A stretch of DNA of 64,000 bases, from positions 434,001 through 498,000 of the forward strand of contig NZ_NIHD01000001.1 of NCBI RefSeq assembly GCF_002806975.1. The letters run 5' to 3'. Shown here one piece after another: positions 59,291 to 64,000 of this stretch; the stretch's first letter is position 1, and each line of letters starts with the position of its first letter. The position numbers and the translations under genes were made by a program. Below the pieces are notes generated by a model that was given only the letters and a program-made list of their open reading frames with translations, was not told the origin of the DNA and ran no database searches. Origin of the DNA: Marinobacter aromaticivorans. Lineage in GTDB: Bacteria > Pseudomonadota > Gammaproteobacteria > Pseudomonadales > Oleiphilaceae.

Positions 59291-60400
59291 GTGATAAATG
59301 AGGTTCTGGAAGTTGATACTGTAGTGATCGGCGCAGGTGTTATCGGGCTCGCTGTGGCTCGCGCACTTGCCCGGGCCGGCCATGAGCTGATTGTACTGGA
59401 AGCGGGTGATCGTTTTGGTGAAGGTATTTCTTCACGTAACAGTGAGGTGATTCACGCCGGAATCTACTACCCCGGAAATTCCCTGAAAGCAAAGCTGTGC
59501 GTTGCGGGGCGCAGGCAGTTGTATCATTTCTGCGAAAGCCACAACCTGGGGCACCGCAAGTGTGGCAAATGGATTATCGCCACCAGCCATGCCCAGGATG
59601 CCGAACTGGAGAAGATTCAGGCGCAAGCGGCGCGCAATGGCGTCGATTTGTCCCTGGTAGATGGCGAGATCCTTGCCCGGCAACTGCCGGACGTTCGGGC
59701 AAGCTCAGCGCTCTGGTCGCCGGAAACCGGCATAGTGGATACCCATGGGTTAATGCTCGCGCTGCTTGGCGAGCTGGAAGACGCCGGGGGTTCACTGGCC
59801 TTGCGTTCACCGGTCGAGGGCCTTGCGTCCACTGGTGGCATGCACACGGTGCAGGTAGGTGGCAGCGCGCCCTGCAGGCTCAGAGCACGGAATCTTGTTA
59901 ACGCGGCCGGGCTGGGTGCGGTGCCCCTGACCCGGAACTGGTCGGGGCTTCCCGAGACACAGAAACCGGCGCAATGGTTCGCACGGGGTGTCTATTTCAG
60001 TTACAGCGGCCGGCACCCATTCAGTCATCTGATCTACCCGGTGCCGGAGCCCGGCGGTCTTGGCGTTCATCTTACCCTCGATCTGGCCGGCCAGGCACGC
60101 TTTGGCCCGGATGTAGAGTGGGTTGATCGCGAAGACTATGGGGTTGACCCCGGGCGGGTACATGCGTTTGCTGAGGGCATCAGGCAGTGGTGGCCCGGTC
60201 TTGAGCCTGAACGCCTGCAGCCGGCTTATGCCGGTATCCGGCCAAAACTGAAAGACGCTCACGGCGGCTTTTTTGATTTCAGGATTGATGGCCCGAAAGA
60301 GCACGGTGTTGCGGGATTGGTCAATCTGTTCGGTATAGAGTCGCCGGGGCTGACATCCTGCCTGGCGATTGCCGACCTGGTGCAGGACAAGCTGGGCTAG
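59291..60400 (+). CDS. FAD-dependent oxidoreductase, L-2-hydroxyglutarate oxidase-like
   Basis: A 369-residue DAO-family flavoprotein. The Rossmann motif is VVIGAGVIGLAVARALARAG near residue 11, followed by SSRNSEVIHAGIYYPGNSLK, the signature of the L2HGDH/LhgO group. The C-terminal region has FFDFRIDGPKEHGVAGLVNL. It would oxidise a 2-hydroxy acid and pass electrons to quinone. Translation begins at a GTG at 59291. It stands alone between srkA and comF, which gives no extra clue. Confidence 0.85.
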   Translation: MINEVLEVDTVVIGAGVIGLAVARALARAGHELIVLEAGDRFGEGISSRNSEVIHAGIYYPGNSLKAKLCVAGRRQLYHFCESHNLGHRKCGKWIIATSHAQDAELEKIQAQAARNGVDLSLVDGEILARQLPDVRASSALWSPETGIVDTHGLMLALLGELEDAGGSLALRSPVEGLASTGGMHTVQVGGSAPCRLRARNLVNAAGLGAVPLTRNWSGLPETQKPAQWFARGVYFSYSGRHPFSHLIYPVPEPGGLGVHLTLDLAGQARFGPDVEWVDREDYGVDPGRVHAFAEGIRQWWPGLEPERLQPAYAGIRPKLKDAHGGFFDFRIDGPKEHGVAGLVNLFGIESPGLTSCLAIADLVQDKLG

Positions 60401-60427
60401 TTTTTGCCTGGCTGAATCCCTGCAAAT

Positions 60428-61171
60428 CTACCCCGGTGTCCGGGCCAGAGCCCATACCTGAATGTGCAGCGCACCCGCTTCTTGCAAGGCGGAAGCAAGC
60501 GCTCGCGTGGTTGCCCCGGTAGTTACCACATCGTCCACAATGGCGACCCTGTCGGGTACCGGGCCGCACGCTTTGAACACGCCTGTGAGGTTTGCCAGCC
60601 GGGCTTCTCTGCCCAGACCTCTTTGTGCCTGAACCTTTTTTGTACGGCGCAGAATGTCAGCGCCAACCGGAATGCTCAGCGCCACCCCCAGCCTCTCCGC
60701 AATGTCCCGGGCCTGATTGAAACCCCGGGCACGGCGGCGACTGGCCAGCATGGGTGAGGGGATCAGGATATCGGGTTTCTCATTGCTGCGTTCCTCAAGG
60801 GCAGACCCGAGATAGCGTGCGAAGTCTGCAATCAGTGGTCTCGCAAATTTGCGCTGGCCGCCGTATTTGTAGCGGCTGATCATGCTGTCGACGGGGTACT
60901 GGTAACGCCAGGGTATAAGGGACAAATCAAACGGCGGGGGCGACGCCAGGCAATCGCCGCAAAGCCGTTCGGCGCCTGAATAGGGCAACGGCAGTGCGCA
61001 ACAGCGGCAGTGCCAAACGTTGACTGGAAGATCGGCCCGGCAAAGCCGGCACAGTCCGTCGATCGAATCCCGGGAAAGGCAGGCAACACACTGGCCTTTG
61101 TGTCTTTCGCTGTTAACCATTTTTGACTTTAAGGTTGACAGCCGGTTCAGTCCCTTTATCATCTGTTTCAT
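60428..61171 (-). CDS. comF: ComF family protein (phosphoribosyltransferase fold)
   Basis: A 247-residue protein with an N-terminal zinc-binding part (CVACLSRDSIDGLCRLC; CRCCALPL; CGDCL) and a C-terminal type I phosphoribosyltransferase domain whose PRPP loop is VAIVDDVVTTGATT. Homologues act in uptake of DNA for transformation or as a nutrient source. The start is uncertain between ATG 61171 and ATG 61120 (MVNSERHKGQ). The first would place its upstream region within the bioB operator. Confidence 0.88.
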   Translation of the reverse strand: MKQMIKGLNRLSTLKSKMVNSERHKGQCVACLSRDSIDGLCRLCRADLPVNVWHCRCCALPLPYSGAERLCGDCLASPPPFDLSLIPWRYQYPVDSMISRYKYGGQRKFARPLIADFARYLGSALEERSNEKPDILIPSPMLASRRRARGFNQARDIAERLGVALSIPVGADILRRTKKVQAQRGLGREARLANLTGVFKACGPVPDRVAIVDDVVTTGATTRALASALQEAGALHIQVWALARTPG

Positions 61172-61203
61172 CCGTAAACCCAGATACCGATAAAGGTTAA
61201 CAG
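61172..61203 (+). promoter_or_regulatory. Probable BirA operator upstream of bioB
   Basis: CCGTAAACC and GGTTAACAG are separated by 14 bp. This agrees closely with the BirA palindrome (TTGTAAACC-N14-16-GGTTTACAA): GTAAACC is exact on the left and GGTTnACA on the right. It ends 10 bp before the bioB ATG. It would couple bioB transcription to biotin supply and may also touch comF. Confidence 0.65.
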
Positions 61204-61212
61204 GACTTCCCC

Positions 61213-62271
61213 ATGACTGCTACGCCACTACGTCACGACTGGACGCTTGAAGAAGCCCGGTCGCTTTTCCAGCTGCCTTTCAATGATTTGTTGTTTCGTG
61301 CCCAATCGGTACACCGGCAGCATTTCGATCCCAATGAAGTGCAGGTCAGCACGCTGTTATCAATAAAAACCGGTGCCTGCCCGGAAGACTGCAAATATTG
61401 CCCCCAGAGCGGTCACTACAACACCGGGCTGGAAAAGGAAAAGCTTCTGGAGCTTGAGAAGGTGGTCGCTGAAGCCCGTGCTGCGCGGGAAAAGGGCGCC
61501 TCACGTTTCTGCATGGGAGCCGCGTGGCGTAGCCCGGCTGAAAAAGACATGCCCTATGTTCTGGATATGGTCCGGCAGGTTAAATCCCTGGGCCTGGAGA
61601 CCTGTATGACGCTCGGTATGCTGAAGCCGGAGCAGGCTGAGGAACTGGCTGCGGCCGGGCTTGATTACTACAACCACAACCTGGATACGTCCGAGAAGTA
61701 TTACAGTAATATTATTACCACGCGTACTTACCAGGATCGCCTTGATACGCTCGATAACGTGCGCAAGGCGGGCATGAAGGTTTGCTGTGGTGGCATTATG
61801 GGGATGGGGGAAGACGAGGATGACCGGGTCGGGCTGCTGGTTCAGCTGGCGAACCTGCCACAGCATCCGGAAAGCGTGCCGGTGAATATGCTGGTGAAGG
61901 TGAAGGGTACGCCCATGGAGAATGTGGGGGATCTGGATCCCTTCGAGTTTATTCGTATCATTGCGGTGGCCCGTATCATGATGCCGGCTTCCCATGTGCG
62001 TTTGTCTGCCGGTCGGGAGGCCATGAATGAGCAGTTGCAGGCGTTGTGTTTTCTGGCGGGGGCCAATTCCATTTTCTATGGCGAGAAGCTGCTGACCACA
62101 GCGAATCCGGAGGCGGATGCGGATATGGCGTTGTTCCGGCGTCTGGGTATTCGGCCTGAGCAGCGGGAGCAGTGTGCTTCTGAGGCGCAGGAGGAAGAGG
62201 CGATTGTTGGCGCTTTGGAGCATGAGGCTAACCGTCATCTCTTTTATGACGCCACTCTTGAGTCGGCCTGA
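61213..62271 (+). CDS. bioB: Biotin synthase
   Basis: A 352-residue radical SAM enzyme that inserts sulfur into dethiobiotin. The cluster motif is [14 protein letters not shown] near residue 56. Further blocks are [34 protein letters not shown] and the second-cluster arginine region [12 protein letters not shown]. The start ATG at 61213 follows a probable BirA site. Palindromic copy H separates it from bioF. Confidence 0.97.
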   Translation: MTATPLRHDWTLEEARSLFQLPFNDLLFRAQSVHRQHFDPNEVQVSTLLSIKTGACPEDCKYCPQSGHYNTGLEKEKLLELEKVVAEARAAREKGASRFCMGAAWRSPAEKDMPYVLDMVRQVKSLGLETCMTLGMLKPEQAEELAAAGLDYYNHNLDTSEKYYSNIITTRTYQDRLDTLDNVRKAGMKVCCGGIMGMGEDEDDRVGLLVQLANLPQHPESVPVNMLVKVKGTPMENVGDLDPFEFIRIIAVARIMMPASHVRLSAGREAMNEQLQALCFLAGANSIFYGEKLLTTANPEADADMALFRRLGIRPEQREQCASEAQEEEAIVGALEHEANRHLFYDATLESA

Positions 62272-62285
62272 TTCTATTGGTGCAA

Positions 62286-62395
62286 GCGCCGAGCGGGCGG
62301 TGGTTTCCGGGATACGCTACAAGCACTTCCCTGTGCGCTTGTTTCGGGCCATCCCTGGCCCTCTACAATCCCGGAAACCACCGCCCGCTCGGCGC
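62286..62395 (+). repeat. Variable-arm palindromic element, copy H (bioB-bioF gap)
   Basis: Perfect 28-bp arms at 62286-62313 and 62368-62395 enclose a 54-nt core. Hairpin 1 is GCACTTCCCTGTGC, a variant of the GCACATCCATGTGC type, and hairpin 2 is GGGCCATCCCTGGCCC. It begins 15 bp after the bioB stop and lies within what should be one biotin operon. Confidence 0.9.
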
Positions 62396-62473
62396 CCATA
62401 AATCGCAGTTGCCCTCGCAAATACGTCAACAGTCGAAAACATAACCACCTGTCATTTCTCTGGATACTTATTC

Positions 62474-63646
62474 GTGCGCAACTTTACCGCTGAACTGGAA
62501 CAACGAAAACAGGCAGGTCTGTACCGAACGCGCCGGCATATTTCCGGGCCTCAGCAGCCGGTTTTGACCTCTGATGGCAAGCGTTTGCTTTCGTTTTGCA
62601 GCAACGATTACCTTGGCCTGGCCAATCATCCCTCCAATATTGACGCTCTCAGGAATGCCCTCCCGGAAACGGGGCTGGGTGGTGCGGCTTCCCATCTTGT
62701 TTGCGGGCACCACGAGGCGCATCACTTGCTTGAGGAGCGTCTTGCGGCGTTCACCGGGCGCAGTTCGGCGTTGTATTTCTCCACCGGCTATATGGCCAAT
62801 CTGGGTGTGATTTCTGCGTTGGCGGGGCGTGGAGATACGGTTTTCTCGGATCGGCTGAACCACGCCTCCATTATTGATGGCTGTATTCTGAGCCGGGCCA
62901 GGGTGCGTCGCTACGCCCATGGGGATGTTGCGTCACTGGCCGCCATGCTCGCTGAGACCGGGGGGCACAAACTGGTGGTGACAGACGGTGTGTTCAGTAT
63001 GGACGGCGATGTGGCGCCCCTGCGTGAGCTGGTGGCAGTTTGTCGGCGTTACGATGCCCTGCTTGTGGTTGACGATGCCCATGGCTTTGGGGTGCTTGGC
63101 CCCGGGGGGCGGGGCAGTGTGGCGGAGCTGGGGCTGAGTGAGGAAGATGTGCCGGTTCTGGTGGGGACGCTCGGAAAAGCCGTGGGCACCAGCGGGGCAT
63201 TTGTGGCAGGGCCGGCAGGGCTGATGGATTATCTGGTGCAGAAGGCCCGGACCTATATTTACACCACAGCGATGCCTCCGGCGCTGGCGCTGGCAACCTG
63301 CGCCAGTCTGGATCTGGTTGAGGGTGGTGAGGGGCTGCGCACGCATTTGCAGGGCCTGGTTGAACGGTTTCGGGGGCAGGCTGTGGCTTTGGGTTACCGG
63401 CTCATGGAGTCCCGCACGCCCATTCAACCCATTATGATCGGTGACAACCGGGCGGCGCTGGCGCTGAGTCAGGCGCTGGAAGAGCGCGGGCTCCTGGTAA
63501 CGGCGATCCGGCCACCAACGGTGCCTGCTGGTGAGGCGCGTTTACGGGTTACGTTCAGTGCGGCCCATTCCCATGGGGATCTGGATTGTCTGATTCGGGC
63601 TCTGGCGGAGTGTCGGTATTCGCTGGATGCCGGGAGTGTTGCATAG
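62474..63646 (+). CDS. bioF: 8-amino-7-oxononanoate synthase
   Basis: A 390-residue PLP-dependent enzyme of biotin synthesis, condensing pimeloyl-ACP and alanine. Recognisable are FCSNDYLGLANHP, GGAASHLVCGHHEAHHLLEE and VVDDAHGFGVLG, with the PLP lysine in TLGKAVGTSGAFV. The start is a GTG at 62474 with only a weak ribosome site. Its stop overlaps the start of the next gene. Confidence 0.95.
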   Translation: MRNFTAELEQRKQAGLYRTRRHISGPQQPVLTSDGKRLLSFCSNDYLGLANHPSNIDALRNALPETGLGGAASHLVCGHHEAHHLLEERLAAFTGRSSALYFSTGYMANLGVISALAGRGDTVFSDRLNHASIIDGCILSRARVRRYAHGDVASLAAMLAETGGHKLVVTDGVFSMDGDVAPLRELVAVCRRYDALLVVDDAHGFGVLGPGGRGSVAELGLSEEDVPVLVGTLGKAVGTSGAFVAGPAGLMDYLVQKARTYIYTTAMPPALALATCASLDLVEGGEGLRTHLQGLVERFRGQAVALGYRLMESRTPIQPIMIGDNRAALALSQALEERGLLVTAIRPPTVPAGEARLRVTFSAAHSHGDLDCLIRALAECRYSLDAGSVA

Positions 63647-64000
63647 TGGGCTCGCCGGAAAAGACCGAACGGCTTGTGGTGGTCGGTGGCTGGGGGGTGC
63701 GTGTCGATATGCTGGCGGAGCTTTACCGGCACTGGCCTGGCCCCGTTGAACTGGTATCTCTGGACGACTTCCTCCTGGCGCGCTGCGACTCGGTAGTGGA
63801 GGTCGCCGATGAGTTGTTGTCGCTGTATAGCGGGCCGTCCGTGTGGATGGGGTGGTCTCTGGGGGCTCAGGTGGTTATGGAAGCAGCATCCCGGGATGCA
63901 TGGGCGGTTTCTGCGGTTATCACTCTGGCGGGTTTTCCCCGGTTTATTGCAGACGAATCCTGGCCCTACGGTATGGATGCTGATCTGTTCGAGTCCTTCA
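63646..64000 (+). CDS. bioH: Pimeloyl-ACP methyl ester carboxylesterase, BioH-like (partial)
   Basis: An alpha/beta hydrolase running off the right edge; 118 residues are visible. It begins at a GTG overlapping the bioF TAG stop. Family blocks are LVVVGGWGVRVDMLAELY and the nucleophile elbow GWSLGAQV. ITLAGFPRFIADESWPYGMD recalls the BioH region after the nucleophile. It would release pimeloyl-ACP methyl ester for BioF. A BioG-type esterase is possible. The position in a bio operon supports the function. Confidence 0.75.
   Translation, partial: MGSPEKTERLVVVGGWGVRVDMLAELYRHWPGPVELVSLDDFLLARCDSVVEVADELLSLYSGPSVWMGWSLGAQVVMEAASRDAWAVSAVITLAGFPRFIADESWPYGMDADLFESF

Overview
The window looks like a chromosomal segment of a marine gammaproteobacterium close to Marinobacter. 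This rests on moderately high GC, gene order that follows the Pseudomonas neighbourhood from parE and parC through fimX, psd, motAB, rsgA, orn, mutL, hfq and hfl to purA, and an acyclic-terpene catabolic cluster. No rRNA, tRNA, CRISPR array, prophage or intact insertion sequence was seen.

Layout. 1-12349: a complete atu (acyclic terpene utilisation) cluster on the minus strand, atuA-B-C-D-E-F-G-H, with atuH running off the left edge. A divergent TetR gene (atuR) sits beside an inverted-repeat operator that overlaps the predicted atuA promoter. 12627-16841: a three-gene TRAP-type uptake system (lipoprotein, AdeT-type receptor, fused permease). 17022-20230: a subtilisin-like lipoprotein protease overlapped by a PrcB-like lipoprotein gene. 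20345-33697: topoisomerase IV (parE, parC), serB and three c-di-GMP-related genes (an EAL protein, a degenerate FimX and a PilZ-like protein), plus a cytochrome b561/YceI pair. 33923-36569: the EF-P modification set epmB/efp/epmA. 36736-42641: psd, motAB, rsgA, orn, queG. 42789-55868: the nnrD-tsaE-amiB-mutL-miaA-hfq-hflX-hflK-hflC-hisZ-purA housekeeping run. 55924-59108: cmoB, cmoA, a small membrane-anchored protein and srkA. 59291-64000: an FAD oxidoreductase, comF, and the biotin genes bioB, bioF and a partial bioH behind a probable BirA operator.

The most unusual signal is a family of eight intergenic elements of about 98-114 bp. Each has a conserved 52-56 nt core that can fold into two mini-hairpins, both presenting a TCCnTG loop. 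The core is enclosed by a long, nearly perfect inverted repeat (21-29 bp per arm). The arms pair within each copy but are unrelated in sequence between copies, and the stem of the second core hairpin also changes in a compensated way. Five copies interrupt the atu operon. The others lie between epmA and psd, rsgA and orn, and bioB and bioF. I do not recognise a named family for them.

How the genes work together. AtuH, AtuB/G, AtuD, AtuC+F and AtuE would carry citronellol- and geraniol-type acids through CoA activation, dehydrogenation, carboxylation and hydration under AtuR repression. FimX, the PilZ-like protein and the EAL enzyme suggest c-di-GMP control of surface motility near the flagellar stator genes. 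EpmA and EpmB modify EF-P at Lys34. All product assignments come from reading the translated sequence; no database search was run.
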